Source of the DNA: Pedobacter nyackensis | GTDB taxonomy: Bacteria; Bacteroidota; Bacteroidia; Sphingobacteriales; Sphingobacteriaceae | Length of the DNA: 64,000 bases | Assembly (NCBI RefSeq): GCF_900176505.1 | Contig: NZ_FWYB01000003.1 | Coordinates: forward strand, 248,001 to 312,000 | Reading direction: 5' to 3' | Shown here: piece after piece, positions 1 through 7,733 of the stretch | Position numbering within the stretch: position 1 is the stretch's first letter | How the letters are laid out: each line of letters begins with the position of its first letter | Notes under the pieces: generated by a model | The model's database searches: none | Seen by the model: the letters and a program-made list of their open reading frames with translations, nothing else | Told to the model about the DNA's origin: nothing | Translations under genes and position numbers: made by a program

Positions 1-711
1 GTCGGTTAGCTTTCCAAGTGTTTTAACAATCAACTCTGTGTTTGCTCCTGTAATTTTTCCGGAAGGCAGCTCCACATTTTCCTTATCCAGCGCAGTAACA
101 ATATCCTGTGAGGTTAAGCCATATGCAGCCAGTTTATCCGGAGATATTCTGATACGCATGGCATATTTTCTTTGCCCCATGATCTGGATACTACTAATTC
201 CGGTAATGGTTTGTAGCCTATCAGCAATCACATTCTCGGCATAATCACTTAGTTCCATTACATTGCGTTTGTCGCTCTGTATGGTCATGGTAATTACTGC
301 GTCTGAGTTCGCATCAGCCTTACTTACCACGGGGTTACCATCAATGTCTTTAGGTAATCTCCTTGCGGCTTCCGAAACCTTGTCGCGCACGTCATTAGCT
401 GCGTCGTCAATATCTTTATTCAGGTTAAATTCTATAGTAATGTTACTGCTTCCCTGATTACTTGAAGAGGAAATGTTCCTGATCCCATCAATCCCATTAA
501 TGGATTTCTCGAGCGGTTCAGTAATTTGAGATTCAATAATGTCGGAGTTTGCTCCTGGATAAGATGTCCGAACGTTAATTACCGTCGGATCGATGTTGGG
601 GTATTCCCTTATACCCAGGAAATTGTAACCGATCACCCCAAACAATAGGATCATCAGATTCATTACGATGGCCAGTACCGGCCGCTTTATACTGGTGGTT
701 GAAATACTCAT
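1..711 (-). CDS. RND efflux permease (AcrB/HAE1 family), N-terminal part, runs off left edge
   Basis: The protein would be an inner-membrane proton-driven efflux permease working with the adaptor encoded just upstream. About 237 N-terminal codons are visible. It begins MSISTTSIKRPVLAIVMN, followed by the first membrane segment (roughly residues 12-30) and the family segment YPGANSDIIESQITEPLEKS of the first porter domain, which is typical of HAE1/MexF-like pumps. The ATG at 711-709 overlaps the TGA of the adaptor gene (710-708) in an ATGA arrangement, which implies translational coupling and one operon. The 3' two-thirds lies outside the window, so intactness cannot be judged. Substrate is unknown. 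The family call is secure. Confidence 0.93.
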   Translation of the reverse strand, partial: MSISTTSIKRPVLAIVMNLMILLFGVIGYNFLGIREYPNIDPTVINVRTSYPGANSDIIESQITEPLEKSINGIDGIRNISSSSNQGSSNITIEFNLNKDIDDAANDVRDKVSEAARRLPKDIDGNPVVSKADANSDAVITMTIQSDKRNVMELSDYAENVIADRLQTITGISSIQIMGQRKYAMRIRISPDKLAAYGLTSQDIVTALDKENVELPSGKITGANTELIVKTLGKLTD

Positions 712-1847
712 ATCTTCGATTTGTGATTAACCACTGTAACTTTAACCGGTGCATCAGGCTTTAAAGCCATAGCTCCTGTAGTCAGTACCGTGTCGCCGAC
801 ACTTAAACCTGAAGTAATTACAATGTGTTCAGCAGTACGGGTGCCTGCTTCAACTTTTACCTGCTGTGCTTTGCCATCCTTACTGATGTAAACGGTTTTC
901 CCATTTAATACCGGGATGATGGCTTGATTAGGAATAATTAGTGCATCTTTTACCGTACTTAAAGCCAGCTTTATTTTAGCGAAAGAACCTGGTAGTAATT
1001 CATTATTGGTATTGGGTACTAAAGCTTTGATTTGTAAAGTTCTGGTTTGTGTATTGATACCCGGCTCTATTGCGAAAACTCTGCCTGTGAACTTTTTATT
1101 AAAACCATCTGTGGTAAAAGTGATTTCAGAATCATGTTTAATCTGTCCAATATATTTTTCCGGAACTGAGAAGCTGATCTTTAAAGGGTTGATGCTTGAT
1201 AGGTTTGCAATAAGCGTAGTGGGGGTGATGTAACCGCCTACTGATATGGAACGCAAGCCTATTTTTCCTGAAAAGGGAGCGTATATGGCAGTTTTTGCCA
1301 ATTGTGCCCGGATCAGTTGAGTTTGTGCTTTTAGCGATTGCAGGTCGGCTAGCGAAGTGTCGTATTCTTCCTGACTGATCGCCCCTTTTTCTAACAACTG
1401 TTTCGAACGATTTTCGTTGGTAGCTGAGAGGCGTTGTTTAGTTAGCGCCTCTTGTAGTTGGGCCTGTATGTCGCGGTCGTTGATTTTTACCAGCAAACTA
1501 CCTTTACTAACACTAGCACCTTCTTTAAAATTAATACTGGTTACCAGTCCTGATACCTCACTCCGTAGTTCAACAGATTCATTTGCTTCTAATGTTCCTG
1601 TTACTTCCAGGTCGTTGGTGAAATCACTTGCAGTTACTACAACGCCTTCTACCTGTAATCCTTTTCCAGAGCCAGCTTTGCCCTTGCTCATGCCCGCTCC
1701 ATCTTGTGCAATTTTTTTATTAGCAGCGATTCTGTAATAAATTAAATAAGCTATTCCTAAAACTATAAGGACGTAAATAATGTACTTTATTTTCATTTGT
1801 GGTTCTTGTTTTACCTGCAATGCGGGTTTGCCCGATTGCATATTCAT
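708..1847 (-). CDS. RND efflux periplasmic adaptor (membrane fusion protein)
   Basis: This is the periplasmic adaptor (HlyD/AcrA type) that links an RND permease to an outer-membrane channel. A single membrane anchor lies near residues 20-36 (IKYIIYVLIVLGIAYLIYY). It is followed by a lipoyl/barrel-sandwich half (VELRSEVSGLVTSINFKEG), a helical hairpin rich in Gln/Leu, the second lipoyl half (AIYAPFSGKIGLRSISVGGY) and beta-barrel and membrane-proximal domains. Length (379 aa) is normal. The ATG at 1847 gives a 17-residue lead; the ATG at 1796 (MKIKYII) is an equally plausible start directly before the anchor. Its stop overlaps the permease start by 4 bp. Whether a TolC gene follows the permease is outside the window. 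Confidence 0.93.
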   Translation of the reverse strand: MNMQSGKPALQVKQEPQMKIKYIIYVLIVLGIAYLIYYRIAANKKIAQDGAGMSKGKAGSGKGLQVEGVVVTASDFTNDLEVTGTLEANESVELRSEVSGLVTSINFKEGASVSKGSLLVKINDRDIQAQLQEALTKQRLSATNENRSKQLLEKGAISQEEYDTSLADLQSLKAQTQLIRAQLAKTAIYAPFSGKIGLRSISVGGYITPTTLIANLSSINPLKISFSVPEKYIGQIKHDSEITFTTDGFNKKFTGRVFAIEPGINTQTRTLQIKALVPNTNNELLPGSFAKIKLALSTVKDALIIPNQAIIPVLNGKTVYISKDGKAQQVKVEAGTRTAEHIVITSGLSVGDTVLTTGAMALKPDAPVKVTVVNHKSKI

Positions 1848-2112
1848 GCTTGGTGTGTTGCTGCGCTATAGGAGCGTCTTTGAGAGGCTAACATACAAAA
1901 ATATTTAAATTGACGATAGTAGGTTGTATTAAGTATGTTACAGCTAGGTTGTTTTTAAATAAAATCATGATGACGATCGCCTTTTTGCGCAGTTTTCTCT
2001 AAGTTTGGCACAATTTAGCAGACAATTGATACTGTTTGGTAAATAGCTGTTATGGTGAAGACTATAAAATCATGATAGCTTCATCACCATTTAAAGACAC
2101 AAATATATCCCA

Positions 2113-3894
2113 ATGAAAAAATCATTATTAGCATTAGTAATATTACTATCAGTAGGTATGACGGCCAAATCACAAGTGAAAATAGGGTTCGAAGTAAGTT
2201 TTATAGAACCACAAGCACACTATGCCGAAGTAGAGATGACTATTTCCGGTTTAGTGAAAGATTATATAGATGTAAAGATGCCGGTATGGGCACCAGGTTC
2301 TTACCTGGTACGTGAGTTTTCAAAAAGTGTTGAAGGATTTGGAGCTACGGCCAATGGCAAAACGCTTAAGCACGAAAAAGTAAGAAAAAATGCCTGGAGA
2401 GTTCATTCTGGAAAAGCCAATAGCGTTAAAATCAAATATAGAGTATATGCTTTTGAAGTATCTGTGCGTACTTCATTTATCGATGATACTCACGCGTTTC
2501 TGTCTAGCACAGGCATTTTCATGTATCCTGATGGAATGTTAAAGCAAGCCAGTACAGTGAAAATTAATCCTTATAAAGGCTGGACTAAAGTATCAACCGG
2601 ATTGGAGCCTGTTGCAGGTAAGCAGTTCACTTATACTGCCGCTGATTTTGATATGCTGTTCGATAGCCCTATTGAAGTAGGTAACCAGGATGTATTTGAA
2701 TTTACAGCCTCAGGTGTGAAACACGAAGTGGCCATGTATGGTGGTGGTAATTATGATAAAGAGAAATTAAAGGTTGATATGGCTAAAATTGTAGAGCAAG
2801 GCACTGCGATTTATGGCGAAAACCCAAATAAGCATTATACATTTATTGTACACAACTTCTCTAAGGGGAGTGGTGGCTTAGAGCATTTAAACTCTACTGT
2901 ATTAGGTGCTAGTCGCAATGACTATAATACTAAAGAAGGTTATAAGGGTTTCTTAGATCTTGTTGCTCATGAGTATTATCACCTGTGGAACGTAAAAAGA
3001 ATGCGCCCGATAGCTTTAGGCCCATTTGATTACGAAAACGAAAACTATACGCCTAGTCTTTGGATTGCCGAAGGCTTTACTGCTTATTACGAGAATAAAC
3101 TGATGCTACGTGCAGGTTTTCTAACTGAAAAAGAATTTGTTGATCAGTTGGTTACCGCAGTGAGCAACGTATCTAACATCCCGGGTGCACAGGTACAATC
3201 TGTGACAGAAGCAAGTTATGATGCATGGATTAAGTTGTACAGACCAAATGAGAACTCTAACAATACTACCGTTTCTTATTACGCTAAAGGTGAGGTTGTA
3301 GGTATCTTAATGGATATTGCAATTGCACAGGCAACAAAGGGTGCTAAGAGTTTGGATGATGTAATGAAGGCGATGTACCTGCAAAATAAAGCGCAAAAAA
3401 GAGGTTTCACTGAAGCTGAATTTAAAGCTATGGTTGAAAAGATCAGCGGACAGGACTTCACGGATTTCTATGCAAAATATGTAAATGGTACACACTTGCC
3501 TGAATTCGCTAAATATTTTGGTTATGCAGGTATAAAAGTAACCAATGAACAAGAAGGCAAAAGCACGCCTTATTTAGGTGTAACATCTAAAAAAACAGAA
3601 GGTAGAATGTTTATCACAGCAATTATGCGCAACACCTCTGCTTGGGTTGATGGCTTAAGTGTGAATGATGAGTTGATCAGTATCGATGGTACGCCTATCG
3701 AGGCTGCTGTTGAGCGTATGCCAGCTATTACCGGTAAAAAGGTTGGTGATGTTGTGGTGATTAAAGTTGCAAGAGATGGTGTGTTGAGAGACTTTAAAGT
3801 TACGCTTAACAATTACCCGGGAATAAAGCTGGTAGGAGAGATTGACGAGAACGCGACGGAGTTGCAGAAAAAGGTGCGTCAGGCCTGGATGTAA
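2113..3894 (+). CDS. M61 family metallopeptidase with PDZ domain (secreted)
   Basis: Probable exported zinc aminopeptidase of the M61 (glycyl aminopeptidase) family. A Sec signal peptide occupies residues 1-20 (cleavage near AKSQ). The N-terminal beta domain is followed by the thermolysin-like catalytic domain with the zinc site HEYYH at about residues 286-290 and the third ligand Glu in WIAEGFTAYYE near residue 320. A PDZ domain follows at roughly residues 490-565 (YLGVTSKK...GLSVNDELISIDG). Length of 593 aa is typical. It stands alone on this strand; the downstream tandem repeats and hairpin at 4268-4316 would end its transcript. Function in peptide scavenging is inferred from the family. 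Confidence 0.93.
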   Translation: MKKSLLALVILLSVGMTAKSQVKIGFEVSFIEPQAHYAEVEMTISGLVKDYIDVKMPVWAPGSYLVREFSKSVEGFGATANGKTLKHEKVRKNAWRVHSGKANSVKIKYRVYAFEVSVRTSFIDDTHAFLSSTGIFMYPDGMLKQASTVKINPYKGWTKVSTGLEPVAGKQFTYTAADFDMLFDSPIEVGNQDVFEFTASGVKHEVAMYGGGNYDKEKLKVDMAKIVEQGTAIYGENPNKHYTFIVHNFSKGSGGLEHLNSTVLGASRNDYNTKEGYKGFLDLVAHEYYHLWNVKRMRPIALGPFDYENENYTPSLWIAEGFTAYYENKLMLRAGFLTEKEFVDQLVTAVSNVSNIPGAQVQSVTEASYDAWIKLYRPNENSNNTTVSYYAKGEVVGILMDIAIAQATKGAKSLDDVMKAMYLQNKAQKRGFTEAEFKAMVEKISGQDFTDFYAKYVNGTHLPEFAKYFGYAGIKVTNEQEGKSTPYLGVTSKKTEGRMFITAIMRNTSAWVDGLSVNDELISIDGTPIEAAVERMPAITGKKVGDVVVIKVARDGVLRDFKVTLNNYPGIKLVGEIDENATELQKKVRQAWM

Positions 3895-3942
3895 GGTAAA
3901 AATAACCGTTCTCTTCAAGAGCTGCATTATTCGCTGAAGAAG

Positions 3943-4248
3943 CGAAGAACGCTGAGGCTCTTTCAGAGAAGGTAATTTTTACGGGTAAGCAAGAAGCAGA
4001 ACACTTAGTTCATCGTGCAGACTGAAATAGTAAAATGCTTTATTCGAAGAACGCTGAGGCTCTTTCAGAGAAGGTAATTTTTACGGGTAAGCAAGAAGCA
4101 GAACACTTAGTTCATCGTGCAGACTGAAATAGTAAAATGCTTTATTCGAAGAACGCTGAGGCTCTTTCAGAGAAGGTAATTTTTACGGGTAAACAAGAAG
4201 CAGAACACTTAGTTCATTGCGCAGACCGAAGTAGTAAAATACTGCATG
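3943..4248 (+). repeat. Three tandem copies of a 102-bp repeat
   Basis: Copies lie at 3943-4044, 4045-4146 and 4147-4248. The first two are identical over all 102 bp. The third differs at a handful of positions, mostly toward its 3' end. The period is divisible by three. One plus-strand frame reads MLYSKNAEALSEKVIFTGK and then reaches TGA in copies 1 and 2; in copy 3 that TGA is CGA and the frame stays open to a TAA near 4273. Short homology flanks the array on both sides (tgaagaagc followed by aaagaa or gaagaa). No start signal or known protein family is recognised. It is best treated as a recent tandem amplification, possibly of a decayed short gene. Confidence 0.9.
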
Positions 4249-4267
4249 AAGAAGCAAAGAATGTTAT

Positions 4268-4316
4268 AAACCAATAAAGGGCGGTAAGTTTTAAACTTGC
4301 CGCCCTTTATTGGTTT
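4268..4316. terminator. Bidirectional terminator-like hairpin
   Basis: A long near-perfect inverted repeat: aaaccaataaagggcgg on the left pairs with ccgccctttattggttt on the right. A few more pairs around the centre leave only a small loop. It would end the M61/repeat transcript on the plus strand and could also act on the minus strand. Confidence 0.8.
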
Positions 4317-4320
4317 AATA

Positions 4321-4356
4321 AAAAAAACCGTTCATAAATTAATATGAGACGGTTTT
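4321..4356 (-). terminator. Terminator of the small outer-membrane protein gene
   Basis: The arms aaaaccgt (4324-4331) and acggtttt (4349-4356) pair, with additional tcata/tatga pairing inside. Read on the minus strand, the hairpin is followed by a run of T at 4327-4321. It lies about 25 bp past the stop of the gene at 4380. Confidence 0.75.
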
Positions 4357-4379
4357 CTATTTCTTTTAATGTTGTTTTT

Positions 4380-4856
4380 TTAGAATGCGAAACGCACACC
4401 TAAACCTATATCACCACCCCAGAAACCAGTGTCAGGAGTTAATTGTAATGCAGGAACCCAGTCAATAGATAAGTTGATAGGTGCATCTTTAAATTTGTAA
4501 TCCAAACCTAAAACACCATTAGCTGATAAATAAACATCACCATCATATCCTTTTACTTTGTAAGAACCGATAGTAGCACCAGCACCGTAGTACCAGTTTA
4601 ATCCTTGTGCGCCGCTGATTGGTTTGTAAACTTCATATAAACCAGTTAAGTTAGCGTAAGTAGCACCGTGATGGCTTCTGAAGTTACCGATTAATTCAAG
4701 CATAGCTCCTTTATTTAGAGCAGTTTTGAAACTCACACCATTGGCAGAACCAAAGCGACCACCGATTGCATTATTGTAATCCTGAGCATTCGCATCAGAT
4801 AGATTCATGGTGAAAAGTCCGGCAACGGCAATAAGAGTAAAAATTAATTTTTTCAT
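4380..4856 (-). CDS. Small outer-membrane beta-barrel protein, function unknown
   Basis: This 158-residue protein has a clear Sec signal peptide (MKKLIFTLIAVAGLFTMN, cleaved near DANAQ). The mature part has alternating hydrophobic/polar strands and many Gly and aromatic residues (NWYYGAGATIGSYKVKGYDG). It ends GLGVRFAF with a C-terminal Phe, the usual signature of an outer-membrane barrel recognised by the BAM complex. I start it at the ATG at 4856 (MKK); an ATG two codons upstream (4862) is also in frame. It is monocistronic, with a terminator directly downstream. It resembles the small porin-like OmpW/opacity-type barrels of Bacteroidota, but no specific role can be assigned. Confidence 0.85.
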   Translation of the reverse strand: MKKLIFTLIAVAGLFTMNLSDANAQDYNNAIGGRFGSANGVSFKTALNKGAMLELIGNFRSHHGATYANLTGLYEVYKPISGAQGLNWYYGAGATIGSYKVKGYDGDVYLSANGVLGLDYKFKDAPINLSIDWVPALQLTPDTGFWGGDIGLGVRFAF

Positions 4857-4892
4857 AATCATTAAATTGTTAATTTATGTTTTTTGTACTGG

Positions 4893-4904
4893 GCGATGCA
4901 TCGC
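4893..4904. promoter_or_regulatory. Perfect 12-bp palindrome upstream of the small barrel gene
   Basis: The sequence gcgatgcatcgc is fully self-complementary. It lies about 37 bp upstream of the minus-strand ATG at 4856, in the leader or promoter region. It could be an operator or a leader stem. Function is not shown. Confidence 0.35.
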
Positions 4905-4945
4905 AATGATTGTGCCGAATTGTACTTTTTAACATAAAAAACTTC

Positions 4946-6088
4946 TTATTTTTCAGTGAACAGGCTTGCTAGTTTCGCATGGAGCGCTTCTCCTCTCAAA
5001 TCTTTGCCGATAACTTTTCCATCAGGTCCGATAAGAAAACTTGCGGGTACTGATTTTACACCATATGTGGCGGCAGCAGTATTTTTCCAACCTTTCAAAT
5101 CTGATACATGGTTCCATGTTAACCCATCTGCTGCAATAGCTTTTAACCATGGCTCTTTAGTACTGTCAAGTGAAACCCCAAGTATTTCAAAACCTTTATC
5201 ATGATATTTTTTATAAGCGGCAACTACATTTGGATTCTCTTTACGACATGGGCCACACCAGCTTGCCCAGAAATCAATAAGTACATACTTCCCTTTAAAG
5301 TTGGCCAGACTTACCATTTTGCCCAACGTATCAGCCATTGAAAATACAGGTGCGGCTTTACCGATAGCCGTTTTTTCGTCAAGAGACAGTGCCGCATAGA
5401 TTTGTTTTCCATAAGCAGATTGCTGGACTTCTTTACTCAATAATGGCATTAATGCTCTGGCATTATCATAATATGGGTAGTTGATAAACCTATCCAGAAT
5501 TACCATTGCCGAGGCAATGGAATTGGAATTTCTCTTTACATAAGCATTGATGATGCTGTCGTTCATTAAACCAAGTGCTTTAAACTCCTCATCAAATCCT
5601 TTTCTGATTGAAGGGTTTTGCTTCATAGTCCCATCTTTTTCAGCTACGTCCATCCTTTTATAAATCTCTCCGGCCTTAGCAGTAACAGGTTTCCAGTCTA
5701 CATTGTAAAAACTGAGATAAGTAGCGTATATAGGCCCCCCAGTAATTTTAGCTTTAAATAATGAATCCTTTTGGCCGGTGAAAGTCAGCTCTTTATTCTC
5801 CAATAAGAACTGGGTGCCTTTTTTCTTATCGCTAAGGTAAAGGCTGTAGAAGGCCAGGTCATCAGCTTTGCCCTTAAACTCAAATTTATAGTTTACAATT
5901 TTTGATGAATCCCTCCGAACGTTCTCTCCATCGGCTTTTTCAAGATAAACCATTCCGTTCTGAAGGTCGGTAATGGTTCCTTTAATGGTATAGCCGTTGT
6001 ACTTCTGGGCCAGTGTTAAGTTTGAAGAAGTAAGTAAAAGTGTAGTAGCAAGAAGTGAGTTGCTGATATATTTTATGATTTTTTTCAT
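4946..6088 (-). CDS. TlpA-like thioredoxin-fold disulfide oxidoreductase with N-terminal DUF4369-type domain
   Basis: This is an exported thiol-disulfide oxidoreductase acting in the periplasm or tethered outside the inner membrane. Residues 1-28 form a signal peptide ending TLAQ. Residues about 30-130 form a beta-rich DUF4369-like domain (IKGTITDLQNGMVYLEKADG). The C-terminal AhpC-TSA/thioredoxin domain (about 240-378) carries the redox motif WCGPC near residues 277-281 and the cis-Pro segment SVPASFLIGPDG. It is the last gene of the sigma/FecR/SusC/SusD locus, 39 bp after susD. Such genes are common as riders on Bacteroidota uptake operons. What the thioredoxin reduces here is unknown. Confidence 0.92.
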   Translation of the reverse strand: MKKIIKYISNSLLATTLLLTSSNLTLAQKYNGYTIKGTITDLQNGMVYLEKADGENVRRDSSKIVNYKFEFKGKADDLAFYSLYLSDKKKGTQFLLENKELTFTGQKDSLFKAKITGGPIYATYLSFYNVDWKPVTAKAGEIYKRMDVAEKDGTMKQNPSIRKGFDEEFKALGLMNDSIINAYVKRNSNSIASAMVILDRFINYPYYDNARALMPLLSKEVQQSAYGKQIYAALSLDEKTAIGKAAPVFSMADTLGKMVSLANFKGKYVLIDFWASWCGPCRKENPNVVAAYKKYHDKGFEILGVSLDSTKEPWLKAIAADGLTWNHVSDLKGWKNTAAATYGVKSVPASFLIGPDGKVIGKDLRGEALHAKLASLFTEK

Positions 6089-6127
6089 TTCAGTTTTTTA
6101 TGAATAATAAGTTAATCCGGGTTTTAA

Positions 6128-7723
6128 TTACCAACCCGGGTTATTAGGTAACAATGCTGGATTCTTTTCTACTTCGGCCTGATAAATAGGAAAAAGGTAT
6201 AGCCTGTCCGTAAAGGTTCTTTGGAGTACTGTTTTCTCCGTATACTGGCGCGGGTTGGTGCCGCTTTGTGTAATTGTTATTCCTTTTATAGGTGTTCCAA
6301 GTAATTGTGGTCCCATTTTCCAGCGACGAATGTCCCACAAGCGGGTGCCCTCAAATGCAAGCTCAATATTACGCTCATGCATGATTTTTTCCAGCGTAAT
6401 TTCTCCCGGTAGGATATCCGGCATATTTACACTAGGCCTCTTCCGCACTTTATTAACGTAAATCCTGGCATCTTCTGTCTGACCGATTCTATAAGCCGCC
6501 TCGGCGAAATTTAACAGGATTTCAGCATAGCGGATTAGGATATAGTTCTGACCACCACCATAACTTTTCGTAGTTACCATTGGATCGAATGCTGGGTCCT
6601 GCATTTTTTTTAATGCGTAACCCGTGGCCAAAGGAGCAGAAGAAGGATTGTAGTTAGATCCTGGCAGGAAATTCAGCGTTTTGCCAAGCCAGGTAGATCC
6701 GTCGTAAAGTATACTTGCGTAAAATCTTGGATCCCGATTCTCATAAGGTTTGTTCAGATCGTAACCGGATCCCGATTCTCCAATCATTTTACCATTACTC
6801 ATTTCGTACTCATTAACAATGTTTTGAGTTGGCTGGTTCAGCGCACTTGGTCCCGGAGGAACAATCCCCCATGGCAAATTGTAATGATGTACGTGGTAAG
6901 CCTGGAAATTTGATTTATACTGGTGATCTAAAATCACCTCCACATTATTATCGTTAGCTTCATAAAACATGGCTTCGTAGTTTGGATACAAACCATAGCC
7001 GGCTTTCGCAGTGATGTCGATCACATCTTTTGCCGCATTGTAAGCGGCCTGCCAGTTGTTGTTATAGCTGGCAGCATATAGTAAGACACGACTTTTTAGC
7101 GCAAGAGCCGCACCAATAGTTATCCTGCCAATGTTGGCTCCAGCATATTTATAAGCAAGGAATTGTCCCTTGTTGATATCGTCCATCTCTGCAACGATAA
7201 AATTTGCAATTTCTTCATACGAATTACGGGGAACGTTTAAATTCTCGTCAAGATCCTGTGCTTTGGTAATTAATGGTACGGCTCCAAAATAGTTGATCAG
7301 GTAGGAGTAGTTTAATGCACGTAAAAATCGGGCTTCATCTCTTGTCTGGTTTTTAAATTTAGCACTTGCGGGTACGCGGTCTATATTAGCAATCAGAATA
7401 TTGCAACGTCTGATGTTGATGTATGCTGTATTATAGGCGCCTGTAATACCAAAAGGTGCGGTTGAAGCAGCAAAAGTATTCTGATATATACTCACGTTCC
7501 CGCTGGAGTATAGCTGGTCACTAAAGGCATCCCGCATACTTCCGGCGAATTCGGTCGGAATACCAGCATAAAGGTTATTGAGAAATAATCCGGTTAAAGT
7601 AGAATCTTTATATACATCTTCGTCACTGAATCTGTCCAGGGGCTGACTGTTTAAAAAGTCTTTTTTACATCCTGAAGCGAAGATAATGGCGAACAGGAAT
7701 ATGATTAATGAATATCTTTTCAT
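6128..7723 (-). CDS. RagB/SusD family nutrient-binding outer-membrane lipoprotein
   Basis: This is the substrate-capture lid of a SusCD import complex, lipid-anchored on the outer membrane. The lipobox ASGC (Cys about residue 19) follows the signal MKRYSLIIFLFAIIF. The family start CKKDFLNSQPLDRFSDEDVY is present. A TPR-rich core follows (RDEARFLRALNYSYLINYFG), with the C-terminal SusD motif AFEGTRLWDIRRWKMG and the characteristic ending LPNNPGW. The length of 531 aa is normal. It starts 10 bp after susC, so the two are cotranscribed. The ligand cannot be deduced because no glycoside hydrolase or peptidase is encoded in the operon. Confidence 0.95.
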   Translation of the reverse strand: MKRYSLIIFLFAIIFASGCKKDFLNSQPLDRFSDEDVYKDSTLTGLFLNNLYAGIPTEFAGSMRDAFSDQLYSSGNVSIYQNTFAASTAPFGITGAYNTAYINIRRCNILIANIDRVPASAKFKNQTRDEARFLRALNYSYLINYFGAVPLITKAQDLDENLNVPRNSYEEIANFIVAEMDDINKGQFLAYKYAGANIGRITIGAALALKSRVLLYAASYNNNWQAAYNAAKDVIDITAKAGYGLYPNYEAMFYEANDNNVEVILDHQYKSNFQAYHVHHYNLPWGIVPPGPSALNQPTQNIVNEYEMSNGKMIGESGSGYDLNKPYENRDPRFYASILYDGSTWLGKTLNFLPGSNYNPSSAPLATGYALKKMQDPAFDPMVTTKSYGGGQNYILIRYAEILLNFAEAAYRIGQTEDARIYVNKVRKRPSVNMPDILPGEITLEKIMHERNIELAFEGTRLWDIRRWKMGPQLLGTPIKGITITQSGTNPRQYTEKTVLQRTFTDRLYLFPIYQAEVEKNPALLPNNPGW

Positions 7724-7733
7724 TTTAAATAGA

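Noticed and set aside
1984..2007. Promoter (tttg ... taagtttg) upstream of the M61 peptidase gene
   Set aside because: The -7 box fits, but the only TTTG is 12 bp away, too close for the usual 17-23 bp spacing, and the start codon is over 100 bp downstream.
3943..4248. CRISPR array
   Set aside because: The units are contiguous 102-bp tandem copies with no unique spacers, and no cas genes are nearby.
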